In this document: one piece after another, positions 6,832-15,077 of the stretch
How positions within the stretch are numbered: position 1 is the first letter of the stretch
Layout: each line of letters starts with the position of its first letter
Assembly (NCBI GenBank): GCA_964356335.1
Contig: CAYHHI010000022.1
Span: 1-51,155, forward strand
From: CAYHHI01 sp964356335
Lineage (GTDB): Bacteria > Arandabacterota > Arandabacteria > Arandabacterales > Arandabacteraceae
DNA length: 51,155 nt
Reading direction: 5' to 3'
Made by a program: the position numbers and the translations under genes
The notes under the pieces: model-generated
Told to the model about the DNA's origin: nothing
The model's database searches: none
What the model saw: the letters and a program-made list of their open reading frames with translations, nothing else

Positions 6832-7881
6832 CTAGCCTAAGTGCCTGTATAGCATCCTGCCGAGCGACCTCCCCACAAAACCCGGTGAACGCTTGAGCAC
6901 GCTTGTCATCAGCTTGTACTTGCCAGTTTCCTCCACCGTCGAGGCCGTTCCGCAGACCTCCGGATAATAAAGGTACTCCAGGTCAACGTCAAAGGCATTC
7001 CATCGATCTTTGAAATACCTGAGTTCCTGGCTGTGCTTAGGAGTCCTCAAGAAATCGAAAGCCTTGTAACCTTTGAGGCAACCCATCTCCATTGCTTTCC
7101 AGAAAAGGATCTGGTGCACGCGGTATGACCTGTAGGCCATGTTGGAGCCGATATATGCAGCACAGAGGGTCTTCCCGAAGCCGAGAGTTATGAGGCTCGC
7201 GACGTGGAGGCCTCCGTGAGTAGCCACATGCAGGTGCAAGTTGTGAGGCCACAGGTTCTTCCAGAGGTTTTCGAAAAACACATACGGCTGGGGCGGAACG
7301 CCATGCTTGAGCCTCAACCCGGCGAAGAGCGAATAGAATCGCCTCAAGTCATCAAGGCCGGTTCCATCCCTCACCTCTATCCCTTTCTTTGCTGCCTGCC
7401 TCACCTCGGTTCTTACGTTTCTGTCTTTGAAATTCTCCCATACGTTCTTGGGATCGCTGTCGAGGTTGACGATTGAAGTTACGAAGTAACTAACTCGAGA
7501 CAACCGGGCATCATCAAATCGATTGAGATTAGCCTGGGTACGCAGCTCGAGCGCCCTTGCCTTGAGCTCAGCCTGCATAGCGAGAGCTCTGTCAAGCAAG
7601 GCCGGGACATGTTCGCCTCGTCCGATGGGACCGCAGGTATTGGCAAAAGGAAGCGAGACCAACCTTCTTCCCGTGAGCCAGCTCTTAACGAACATCAGGG
7701 GCAGAAGAGCTTTTATCTCATTACCATCGAAATAACCCAAGTACATAGGTTCATAGCCGTAAGTGGAGATGATCGCATCCCTCCATGCCAGCGTGTGATA
7801 GATGGTGGCCTGCTCACAGGTGTCGACAAAACACCTGACCGCTTCATCGTGGCAGCTACCTAGAAGATTCACTTCTCCCAT
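6832..7881 (-). CDS. FemAB/GNAT-like acyltransferase
   Basis: 349 residues with the layout of FemAB-related proteins of exopolysaccharide clusters: two GNAT-like halves, with a region such as FKDRNVRTEVRQAAKKG in the middle and LRYFKDRWNAFDVDLEYLYY near the end. In Firmicutes, FemAB proteins add amino acids from aminoacyl-tRNA to the peptidoglycan bridge. In polysaccharide clusters, including XrtA/PEP-CTERM loci, the acceptor is not established. No transmembrane segment is evident, so it is probably cytosolic or membrane-associated. The start is 6 bases after the stop of the upstream GT4, so the two are cotranscribed. An amino-acyl or acyl decoration of the polysaccharide is inferred. The family call is fairly secure; the reaction is not. 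Confidence 0.7.
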   Translation of the reverse strand: MGEVNLLGSCHDEAVRCFVDTCEQATIYHTLAWRDAIISTYGYEPMYLGYFDGNEIKALLPLMFVKSWLTGRRLVSLPFANTCGPIGRGEHVPALLDRALAMQAELKARALELRTQANLNRFDDARLSRVSYFVTSIVNLDSDPKNVWENFKDRNVRTEVRQAAKKGIEVRDGTGLDDLRRFYSLFAGLRLKHGVPPQPYVFFENLWKNLWPHNLHLHVATHGGLHVASLITLGFGKTLCAAYIGSNMAYRSYRVHQILFWKAMEMGCLKGYKAFDFLRTPKHSQELRYFKDRWNAFDVDLEYLYYPEVCGTASTVEETGKYKLMTSVLKRSPGFVGRSLGRMLYRHLG

Positions 7882-7887
7882 TGCTGG

Positions 7888-9114
7888 TTACGCTGTGAGC
7901 TCCTCATAGATCTGTTTGATGCTCCGGTAATGGGTTGCGGCGTCAAACTCAGTCTCGACCCGCTTTCTTGCGTTTTGTCCCATCTCCCTTACGAGCGCCG
8001 GGTTCGCAGCAAGATAGGCCATCTTGCCGGCCAGAGCAACGGAATCGCCTGGCTCGAACAGGAGGCCCGTTCTACCTTCTTCAACCATTTCAGGGAGTCC
8101 TCCGATCCTCGATGCGACGACCGGTTTGCCCACGGCAAACGCCTCGAGCACCGCATAAGGGAAATTCTCCGGCCAAATTGAGGGAATCACGACAAACCTT
8201 GCCCTTGCAACCAGCTCGAGGAGCTTGTCTCTTGCAACATGTCCTAGGAATTCGGCATTCGCGAGGCCCAGCTTTAAGGCGAGTTCCCCGAGAGCTTCGC
8301 GGCACGGGCCTTCCCCGGCAACAAGCAATCTCAGATCAGGCAGACTCGCCGCGGCTTCGATGAGGGTTCCAATACCTTTCTCGCTGGAAAGCCGGCCAAA
8401 ACATATCGCGTAACCGTCATTGTCAAATGTCGGTCTGTAGCGTGATGCGTCAATGAAATTGGGTATCGCGCGTATTTGTGTCTCAGGCCGGCCGCATTCG
8501 ACCATCTTGCTTTTGGCGAACCGACTGGGTGTGATGATGACATCTACGAACTTATCCAATCCCGACACCCTCGTGAAATAGCCTTCAAGCGCAATCGCTA
8601 GACTGCCTGTGAGTGAGCCATCCTTGCACTTCACAAGTGCGGCCCTGTAATAGCTATGGCCACGGCACCGGTCGCACAACTTCCCGTGAGCAAAGAGCAC
8701 CGAACTCGGACATATCAAATCGTAGTCATGTGCGGTCATGACAATGGGTTTATCCTTCTTTTTTGCCTCGGGCAGTATGGAGACTGTCAAGTGGCGTCGA
8801 AAGTTCTGCAGGTGCACAACGTCCGGTGCGGTGTCATCCAAGAGCATTCGAAACTTCCTTCTGGCCTCGAACGAGTAAAGGCTCCTCGGGAACGCCCTGA
8901 GTTTCTGTGAAAAACTGCCGCTCTCCGAGATTTCCCTGTAGTCGACATGATCCACGAAGTATTTTTCGAATTGGGTAGCGAGATTCTTGGGATGCTTCAT
9001 CCCGAAATGAACCACTTGCTCTCCGCGAGACTCAAGAAGTCTGGCGAGATCAAAAGCGTAAGTGGAATCCCCTCCCCGCCAGTAATGATACGTGTTGACG
9101 AGACAAACCCGCAT
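7888..9114 (-). CDS. Glycosyltransferase family 4
   Basis: 408 residues, GT-B fold. The N-terminal MRVCLVNTYHYWRGG is the acceptor-side glycine loop. The donor side carries GRLSSEKGI and SIWPENFPYAVLEAFAVGKP, with the E-x7-E motif typical of retaining GT4 enzymes. ATG 9114 is chosen because GAGG lies before it and the family sequence starts there; an in-frame extension reaches 9153 but would run into the preceding gene. A cysteine group (CPSS, CDRCRG, CKDGS) around residues 150-180 is shared with the GT4 encoded at 12240-13454, and their N-termini also match closely, so the two are paralogues. It would add one sugar to the lipid-linked repeat on the cytosolic face of the inner membrane. Donor and acceptor are unknown. 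Confidence 0.85.
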   Translation of the reverse strand: MRVCLVNTYHYWRGGDSTYAFDLARLLESRGEQVVHFGMKHPKNLATQFEKYFVDHVDYREISESGSFSQKLRAFPRSLYSFEARRKFRMLLDDTAPDVVHLQNFRRHLTVSILPEAKKKDKPIVMTAHDYDLICPSSVLFAHGKLCDRCRGHSYYRAALVKCKDGSLTGSLAIALEGYFTRVSGLDKFVDVIITPSRFAKSKMVECGRPETQIRAIPNFIDASRYRPTFDNDGYAICFGRLSSEKGIGTLIEAAASLPDLRLLVAGEGPCREALGELALKLGLANAEFLGHVARDKLLELVARARFVVIPSIWPENFPYAVLEAFAVGKPVVASRIGGLPEMVEEGRTGLLFEPGDSVALAGKMAYLAANPALVREMGQNARKRVETEFDAATHYRSIKQIYEELTA

Positions 9115-9118
9115 ACGC

Positions 9119-10375
9119 TCAGTCCTCTTTGAAGCGTCTAAGAAAATCACCAAGCGTCAGACAATCGATGTCGCCCGTTACCGCGAGCGCCGCCTTGAAT
9201 GGACTCGGCCACGTGCTATCCATTAGGATGGGATGATTGAGACCAGCAATCCTTTTCTGGAGTTCATCCATGTCCACGCCTGGGGAGACATAAACAGCAT
9301 AACCAGCGCTATCTACTGATATATCAGCGAAATAGCCAAGTTCTCTAATCCGACTTCTCAAGTCAGGCTCCGCATCGGGATGGAGCCCGATCAAAGGTTT
9401 TCGAGGAGCCGCGATTCTGGTAGGGAGCGTGAGGGTACGGGTTGCGCCGGTGGCCGGCTGAACCACATACACTTCGGATCGAAGCACAGAGGCAGTGGTC
9501 ACGGCAAAAGCACCACTACCCACTGCTTCGATATGGAGCCTCGTGGCTGCCTTTTGTCTCCACCACGTTGCGATCTCTTGGAGAGTCGCTATCCAGAATT
9601 GCCGGCCTGACGTTGCGGCTTCAAGCAAAATGCCAAGGACGTTGTGAAGGATCGTGAGTCTCTCTGGATGAAGCTGGAGTGTCAGGAGCTCCCCTCTCGC
9701 CAGGGCCACGTCAAGCATCTCGTGCCATACCCTGATGAGTCTCTCGGGCGGAAACAGCATCCTGTCGACGAGAATCTCATCATCGGGCAGCGAAACTGGA
9801 ATCTCAACAAGGTTTCCAATGAACCTAGGAAGAGATCTTTGCTGCGGATAGGCCACCGGGCTATAGAAGCGGAGCCCCCTCTCCAGGCCATCCTTCTCAT
9901 GCGGCTTAAGATCTTCAAGCGAAACCAAGGGGCCCCACCAGAAAGGCATGTTGCTGTCGTACACGAGACCTGCCTTTGCCACGGCCTCCAGAGTCGCACC
10001 ATTATACTTGAGATAAGGACTGCGGAAACCCTCACAGGCTATGCCGTGTCGCCGGAAGATGCTGCATGCCTCCTCGATGTGCTCGGCCTGCGCCTCGGGT
10101 GCAAGTCTGGTCAGATCCGTATGAACAAGGCCGTGGACGCAAAGCTCCACTCCCTTCGCCGCGAGATTGCTCGCGACGTGAGGGTTCCTGGCCAAGACGC
10201 GCGCAGTGATGGGAAGCGAAGGCCGCGCCCCATGCCTGGCGACCAGATCGGCATAGGTGAGAAGCCGCCTTTCCATCCTTGATGCGGTGAGACCGAACCG
10301 GGTGCAAATCTGCCAGGCTCTCTCGATGGAGTTTCCGACGCCGCGCGATTCCAGCACGAACTTGAGCCTGTTCAA
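9119..10375 (-). CDS. Polysaccharide deacetylase-like protein with apparently permuted domain
   Basis: 418 residues from a TTG start at 10375 that has GGAGG 5 nt upstream; an ATG at 10411 is in frame but lacks a ribosome binding site and would approach the divergent gene. The N-terminal half resembles the later part of a NodB domain: LVARHGARPS, then VHGLVHTD with histidines at 81 and 85, then GFRSPYL at 116-122. The first NodB motif, which carries the catalytic aspartates, is absent from the N-terminus. At the extreme C-terminus comes AALAVTGDIDCLTLGDF (aspartates at 402 and 404), which resembles that missing motif. It precedes a GT4 gene by 4 bases in a polysaccharide cluster. Role inferred: removal of acetyl groups from a sugar. 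Confidence 0.7.
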   Translation of the reverse strand: MNRLKFVLESRGVGNSIERAWQICTRFGLTASRMERRLLTYADLVARHGARPSLPITARVLARNPHVASNLAAKGVELCVHGLVHTDLTRLAPEAQAEHIEEACSIFRRHGIACEGFRSPYLKYNGATLEAVAKAGLVYDSNMPFWWGPLVSLEDLKPHEKDGLERGLRFYSPVAYPQQRSLPRFIGNLVEIPVSLPDDEILVDRMLFPPERLIRVWHEMLDVALARGELLTLQLHPERLTILHNVLGILLEAATSGRQFWIATLQEIATWWRQKAATRLHIEAVGSGAFAVTTASVLRSEVYVVQPATGATRTLTLPTRIAAPRKPLIGLHPDAEPDLRSRIRELGYFADISVDSAGYAVYVSPGVDMDELQKRIAGLNHPILMDSTWPSPFKAALAVTGDIDCLTLGDFLRRFKED

Positions 10376-10423
10376 TTGGTCCTCCGACCTATGGAGTTGA
10401 CATCCAGCCATAGAGGCATCATA

Positions 10424-11110
10424 ATGAGGCCCATGAGACTCTCGATCATCATACCCGTGTATAACGAGAAGGCGACCGTCCTTGAGATGCTGAGTCGCGT
10501 GGAGGCCCTGCCCGTGGAAAAGGAGATCGTCATGGTCGACGACGGTTCAACCGATGGAACAAGGGAACTCCTTGCGGCTCTCACACCTGGACGGGCGGTA
10601 GTCGTCATGCATGATAAGAACCAGGGTAAGGGTGCTGCAATAAGGTCGGGCCTTGCAAGGGCGTCGGGTGACATCATAGCGATCCAGGATGCAGATCTCG
10701 AGTACGATCCGCGAGACCTATTGAGGCTCTTGCGTCCCATTGAGGATGGCAAAGCAAATGTGGTATACGGTTCGCGCTTCACTGGCGAGCGCAAGAACAT
10801 GTTCTTCTGGCACTGGGTTGGGAACCGGTTTCTAACGCTCATGACGGACATTCTCTTCGACACAACCTTGTCTGACATGGAGACTTGCTACAAGATGTTC
10901 AAGTCCGAGGTGATCAAAGGCATCAGCCTCAAATCGCACAGGTTTGAGATTGAGGTCGAGATCACTGCGAAGATCCTGAAAAAGGGATACCGGATATATG
11001 AGGTCCCGATTTCTTACGCCGGACGCGAGTTCCACGAAGGCAAGAAGATCACATGGAAAGATGGTGTCGTGGCCCTCTGGTATCTGTTCAAATACCGCTT
11101 CTCCGACTGA
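10424..11110 (+). CDS. Glycosyltransferase family 2 (DPM/DPG synthase-like)
   Basis: 228 residues. PVYNE at 11-15, DDGSTDGT at 39-46 and DADLEYDP at 89-96 define a GT-A enzyme close to dolichyl/polyprenyl-phosphate mannose or glucose synthases. The conserved GSRFTGERKN follows. No C-terminal membrane helix is present, so the protein is probably peripheral at the inner membrane. ATG 10424 is preferred because AGAGG lies 7 nt upstream; a second ATG at 10433 has only a 3-nt gap from the nearest purine-rich stretch. It is the only + strand gene in this part of the locus and diverges from the deacetylase-like gene. The lipid-linked sugar it makes could feed the GT39-type transferase at 20310, which uses such donors; this link is inferred. 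Confidence 0.88.
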   Translation: MRPMRLSIIIPVYNEKATVLEMLSRVEALPVEKEIVMVDDGSTDGTRELLAALTPGRAVVVMHDKNQGKGAAIRSGLARASGDIIAIQDADLEYDPRDLLRLLRPIEDGKANVVYGSRFTGERKNMFFWHWVGNRFLTLMTDILFDTTLSDMETCYKMFKSEVIKGISLKSHRFEIEVEITAKILKKGYRIYEVPISYAGREFHEGKKITWKDGVVALWYLFKYRFSD

Positions 11111-11157
11111 AGCCGCTTTGCCTGCAAGGCATGCTGACAGTGTTTCCACGTTCTTCA

Positions 11158-12243
11158 TCATCTCCCAAGGTAAACGGTCTCAAGGCTATCCACTATTCTC
11201 TCCCAGGAGAACTCTTCTTGCACTCGCTCAAGGGCCTTTGCGCCTAAGGCCGCGCCGATCTCCGGGTGCCGGTCGAGGTCTGACATCACTCTGGCCAGGT
11301 CCTCGACGTCACCCACCTTGAATCTCAGAGCATAATCCCCAACCACGTCAGTGTTCTCCGGAATGTCACTCACTATAATGCATTTGCTGTGGGCCATGGC
11401 TTCAAGCAGCGACAGGGACATCCCCTCGGTGATCGATGGTTGGACCACTGCATAGGCGCCATTCCAGAGTTCGGTCAGGAGATCACCGTAGACCGCTCCA
11501 GTGAAGACCACCCGGTCATTGGCCAGGCCTCTGATCTTCTGCTCATAGCCGGTGCTCAAGTGAGCACTCCCAACCATCACCATCTTTCTTGACGTCCGGG
11601 CCCTCGTAAAGGCCTCAACCAGAACATGGCAGCCTTTCTCCGGCCCAAGGCGCCCAACGAAGAGATAGTAATCGCCCCCGGAGACACCGAACCGCCCTAT
11701 GTTTGTGGGCTCTCGCTTCTCGCCAGGGCGCACACCATTGGGAATGTAAGTGACGTTTCTCGCATACTTGTCGGCGAAGTACTTCTTCAGCACATTCGAC
11801 ACGACTATGGTCTCATTAGGAAAATGACATGCCGTGTATTCGCACCTTCTCAGGAGCCACGCGGGGAACCATCCCCACTTGCCTCCACGCCAGTCAAGGC
11901 CGTGGACAGTAGCGACTGTGCGTGCACCGGCCAGCCTAGGCACAAACGAGAGAGCTGACGGTCCAAGGGCATGATAGTGAACTACATCCGGTTTCATCGA
12001 AAGCACATGGGCAGTCGAGATTAAGGTGTGAGTCGCAGCATCGAGGTGCCTTGTCTTTATGCTGGGCAGTTTGATCAAGTTGACGCCTCGGTAATCGCCC
12101 TCAATCACCGTGTAGTAGGGTCTGCAATAGACGAAAACCGTGTGGCCTCGCCCGGCAAGCGAGATGGCAATCTCCTCGACGTGCTTCTCTATGCCGCCGT
12201 ACCTGGCCGGTATTCCCTTCTGGCCGATCATCGCTATTCTCAT
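11158..12243 (-). CDS. Glycosyltransferase family 4
   Basis: 361 residues. The N-terminus MIGQKGIPARYGGIEKH is typical of a GT4 subgroup that includes rhamnosyl- and other deoxysugar transferases. GRLGPEKG and PSITEGMSLSLLEAMAHSK carry the donor-binding E-x7-E pattern. Its ATG overlaps the stop of the upstream GT4 gene as ATGA, showing translational coupling. It is the last gene of the long exopolysaccharide operon. It acts in the cytosol on a lipid-linked oligosaccharide; sugar specificity cannot be read from the sequence. Confidence 0.87.
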   Translation of the reverse strand: MRIAMIGQKGIPARYGGIEKHVEEIAISLAGRGHTVFVYCRPYYTVIEGDYRGVNLIKLPSIKTRHLDAATHTLISTAHVLSMKPDVVHYHALGPSALSFVPRLAGARTVATVHGLDWRGGKWGWFPAWLLRRCEYTACHFPNETIVVSNVLKKYFADKYARNVTYIPNGVRPGEKREPTNIGRFGVSGGDYYLFVGRLGPEKGCHVLVEAFTRARTSRKMVMVGSAHLSTGYEQKIRGLANDRVVFTGAVYGDLLTELWNGAYAVVQPSITEGMSLSLLEAMAHSKCIIVSDIPENTDVVGDYALRFKVGDVEDLARVMSDLDRHPEIGAALGAKALERVQEEFSWERIVDSLETVYLGR

Positions 12244-13454
12244 CTGGCAATGCCCTCATAAATGGCCACGAGCCTCTTGTAGTGGCCCTCAGGCGAGTAT
12301 TCCTTACTCACGATGTCCCTGGCAGTTCTCCCCATTTCGACCCTGCGGCGTTCATCCGACGATATCTGTTCCACCGCTTGAGCAAGCGACACGGGCACAC
12401 CGCGGTCAAAGAGGTAACCCGTAATGCCATTCCTGACAAGCTCGGATATCCCACCGCTGTCAGCAGCCACAGCGGGTTTTCCTCTGGCGAAGGCTTCGAG
12501 AATGCTGAGGGGAAGGTTCTCATAGGAAATCGATGGCACCACTACACACCGCGCTCCCTCCAGCAGCCTCTCAAGGGCGTCACCACGCACGTACCCGACA
12601 AATCTCACGTTGCTTAGGCCGCGCCGCCTGGCAAAGTGCTTGAAGGTGTCCAGTTCCGGGCCTTCACCTGCCAGAACGAAGTCGACCGCCTTCGCAAGCC
12701 CTGCGGCTTCAAGCAGAGTGGCCACTCCTTTTTCGGTAGAGATTCTGCCGGTGAAGAGCACGTAACCCTGATTCCGTGCGCTGTAATCGGGACCAAGAGG
12801 GATGAAATGCGGCAGATGCACTATTCTGCCTGCGGTCCAACCGAGCGCCTCCACTTTCGACTTAAGGAAAAGACTTGGTGCGATGAACGCGTTTATCTTC
12901 CTATAAACGCCCAGCCAAGAATGGAAATAGGATTCCAGGGATCCGAGGATGCTGGAAGCTCGCGAGCCGTCTATGCATCGCCTTGGTACCGCGTGCCAGA
13001 AAGCGCCGCCTTTGCAGAGTTCACATGGTTCACCGTCCACGAAAAAGGAATGTGCAGGGCACACCAGGAAGAGGTCGTGCAACGTCTGTACCATCGGAAC
13101 GCGTCGCCTGTCGGCCGCATCGATTATCGAAGGCGACAGCTGTCGCGAAATATTGTGAAAATGAACTATGTCGGGCCGCTGGCTATCCATCAGCTCGCCT
13201 ATCTTCTTCTTTGCCTCGCCGAAGTAAATGATTCTCATGACCGCCCGTGCTTTGGACCCTATACCCATCGGAGCGTTGAGATCAACCGTGCTCACGAAAT
13301 ATGCCTCTTCCTTCGATGGCAGGTTCCGCTGGTGCTTCATCGAGAAGTGGTTCACGGTGTGCCCGTGCCCCTCAAGAAGCCGGCAGAGGTCAAAGAAATA
13401 ACGCTCGGAACCGCCACGGACGAAGAAGAACTTGTTGACCTGGAGTATTCTCAT
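12240..13454 (-). CDS. Glycosyltransferase family 4
   Basis: 404 residues, GT-B fold. The N-terminal MRILQVNKFFFVRGGSERY is followed by FTGRISTEKGV and PSISYENLPLSILEAFARGKP with the E-x7-E motif. A Cys cluster around 130-165 (VCPAHS, CELCKGG, RCIDGS) has the same spacing as in the GT4 at 7888-9114, and MKHQRNL matches MKHPKNL there. The two are therefore paralogues on different transcription units. The start overlaps the stop of the radical SAM gene and its own stop overlaps the next start as ATGA. It likely adds one residue of the repeat unit; donor unknown. Confidence 0.87.
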   Translation of the reverse strand: MRILQVNKFFFVRGGSERYFFDLCRLLEGHGHTVNHFSMKHQRNLPSKEEAYFVSTVDLNAPMGIGSKARAVMRIIYFGEAKKKIGELMDSQRPDIVHFHNISRQLSPSIIDAADRRRVPMVQTLHDLFLVCPAHSFFVDGEPCELCKGGAFWHAVPRRCIDGSRASSILGSLESYFHSWLGVYRKINAFIAPSLFLKSKVEALGWTAGRIVHLPHFIPLGPDYSARNQGYVLFTGRISTEKGVATLLEAAGLAKAVDFVLAGEGPELDTFKHFARRRGLSNVRFVGYVRGDALERLLEGARCVVVPSISYENLPLSILEAFARGKPAVAADSGGISELVRNGITGYLFDRGVPVSLAQAVEQISSDERRRVEMGRTARDIVSKEYSPEGHYKRLVAIYEGIAR

Positions 13455-14428
13455 CTTGGCTTTGAAAGGACCCTAAGGTGATGTCTGGCTTTTGCCCAGC
13501 CAACTCTCGCCGCAAATGCCGGCAGCCGCCTGCGCATCTCAGGGGCAACCGTGCAGGTCATCCAACACCTGCGTCTGCAGGCCCGGACCGACACCATCAG
13601 TTCCGGGTTCTGCCTGACCAACTGATCATAGGACTTCTCAAGTATGCTGCCCAGGCTTTTGTCCCAGAGGTGACACGGATACACATTGCCCTGGGCATCG
13701 AGATAGAAGAAGTCACCTCCGGCGCGACACGTGATCGGCCTTGGATGTCCCCGGACCACATCCACCAGGCCACCCACGAAATATGCCCTGAACCAATCCT
13801 TGGGATTCCCTGAGGCATACAGGCGCGATCGCATTTCCTCGAGGTCGGGAAGGGCGCGGGCTGCCTCGGGCTCTTCCTCATGCTGATCGCCGAAGAACAC
13901 AGGAGAGCTGTGCACGACCGTGAAGGTGAACTGGATTCCTTCTTTCCGCGCCAGATCATGGAGCCCCCTCATCATTCCGGCATTATGCCTGGTCATCGTG
14001 GCGCATATCCCAAGGTCCTTGCCCCTGAGGGCCTTCGAGACCCTGATCGATTCCATCGCCCGGGCATACGCATCCGATGTGCCTCGGATGCCATTGTGAA
14101 GCTCCCCGAGCCCATCTATGGACACTCTGACTGCGATGTTGCCGACCTCGCTCAAGACCTTGTGGAGCCTCGCAGGAAGGAGCCCATTGGTGGAAAGCAC
14201 GATTCGCGCATGCGGACAACGCTCTTTCATCGTGCGGATCACCCGGGCGAGGTCGTCCCTCAGAAGAGGCTCGCCCCCCGTCACATTGATCTCCCTCAAT
14301 GAGGATGGGAGCCTCTTGTAGTCCTCTGGGGACATCTCCGGGGTGGGTCCCCTTTTCCAGATGTCGCACATCTTGCAGCGGGCATTGCAGCGGTTGGTGA
14401 CCGCGACAATCGCATGGGTGGGGCCCAC
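13451..14428 (-). CDS. Radical SAM protein with SPASM-like C-terminus
   Basis: 325 residues from a GTG at 14428, which has GGGAGGAGG 9 nt upstream. The frame is open to 14569 but that would overlap the acetyltransferase gene by 120 bases. CNARCKMC at 14-21 is the CX3CX2C motif that binds the radical 4Fe-4S cluster, and NVTGGEPLLR and STNGLLP are further radical SAM motifs. The C-terminal part has CRAGG, YPCHLWD and CRRRCWMTC, the pattern of an auxiliary SPASM-type cluster. The substrate is not known. It is embedded between an acetyltransferase and a GT4 with overlapping ends, so a role in modifying a sugar, lipid carrier or small peptide of this pathway is likely. Family assignment is secure. 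Confidence 0.82.
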   Translation of the reverse strand: MGPTHAIVAVTNRCNARCKMCDIWKRGPTPEMSPEDYKRLPSSLREINVTGGEPLLRDDLARVIRTMKERCPHARIVLSTNGLLPARLHKVLSEVGNIAVRVSIDGLGELHNGIRGTSDAYARAMESIRVSKALRGKDLGICATMTRHNAGMMRGLHDLARKEGIQFTFTVVHSSPVFFGDQHEEEPEAARALPDLEEMRSRLYASGNPKDWFRAYFVGGLVDVVRGHPRPITCRAGGDFFYLDAQGNVYPCHLWDKSLGSILEKSYDQLVRQNPELMVSVRACRRRCWMTCTVAPEMRRRLPAFAARVGWAKARHHLRVLSKPR

Positions 14429-14447
14429 CTCGACAGACCTCCTCCCT

Positions 14448-15077
14448 CTAAGGCTTGTACGGTTTGTCAGTGAGCCCTGTGGTGCAGGTGAGATTCCTGA
14501 CGTCACGTACGACGCGCGCAGGGTTGCCATAGGCCAGGGAGTATGGCGGTATGTCCTTTGTGACCACACTCCCGCCGCCTATCAGGCTTCCTTCGCCGAT
14601 TTCCACAAAGGGCAGGATGGTCACGTTGACGCCGATCTGAACACCCTTTCCGATGTGCGGTCCACGCATGCATTTGGATGAGAGCTCGCACCCCGGGTGA
14701 ATATCGTTCGCAATCGTCGTGCCCGGTGCCATAAAAGCAAGATCTTCGATGCGCGTGAACTGAGATATGTAGCAGTTGCAGTGTATCTTGACACCCTTCC
14801 CTATCTTACAGCCGTAGTCAATGACGGAATTGTTCCAGATACTGAAGTCATCGCCTATCTCATTTTCTTCACGGATCACGACATTATGGCCCGTCTGGAG
14901 GCTGTCTCCAATCACTACCCCGCCATAGATCACGGTCCCTGTCCTTATCCTGGCGTTGGCCCCGATCGTCACCGTCTCGATGTTCTTTCCCCTCGAGGGT
15001 GGATATCCCAAGATCACGCCAACATCAACGAGGCAGCCACTTCCGATTCTCACAACAGGTCTTACCTGAGATGTCAT
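14448..15077 (-). CDS. Hexapeptide-repeat acetyltransferase (WbpD/WlbB-like)
   Basis: 209 residues consisting mostly of a left-handed beta-helix built from hexapeptide repeats (for example IGANAR, IGDSLQ, IGEGSL, IGGGSV), ending in YGNPARVVRDV as in sugar N-acetyltransferases. With the adjacent Gfo/Idh dehydrogenase and the nearby DegT aminotransferase it matches the set WbpB, WbpE and WbpD. That set turns a UDP-GlcNAc-derived uronic acid into a 2,3-diacetamido sugar. The enzyme would acetylate the 3-amino group using acetyl-CoA in the cytosol. Its ATG overlaps the stop of the dehydrogenase gene as ATGA. Other hexapeptide O-acetyltransferases are similar, so the precise substrate is inferred from context. 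Confidence 0.82.
   Translation of the reverse strand: MTSQVRPVVRIGSGCLVDVGVILGYPPSRGKNIETVTIGANARIRTGTVIYGGVVIGDSLQTGHNVVIREENEIGDDFSIWNNSVIDYGCKIGKGVKIHCNCYISQFTRIEDLAFMAPGTTIANDIHPGCELSSKCMRGPHIGKGVQIGVNVTILPFVEIGEGSLIGGGSVVTKDIPPYSLAYGNPARVVRDVRNLTCTTGLTDKPYKP

Noticed and set aside
11119..11131. Hairpin TGCCT-GCA-AGGCA between convergent GT2 and GT4 genes
   Set aside because: A 5-bp stem without a T run on either strand is too weak for a terminator call.
12636..13481. A 281-codon frame on the + strand opposite a GT4 gene
   Set aside because: Mirror frame of a clear glycosyltransferase in GC-rich DNA; no recognisable motif.
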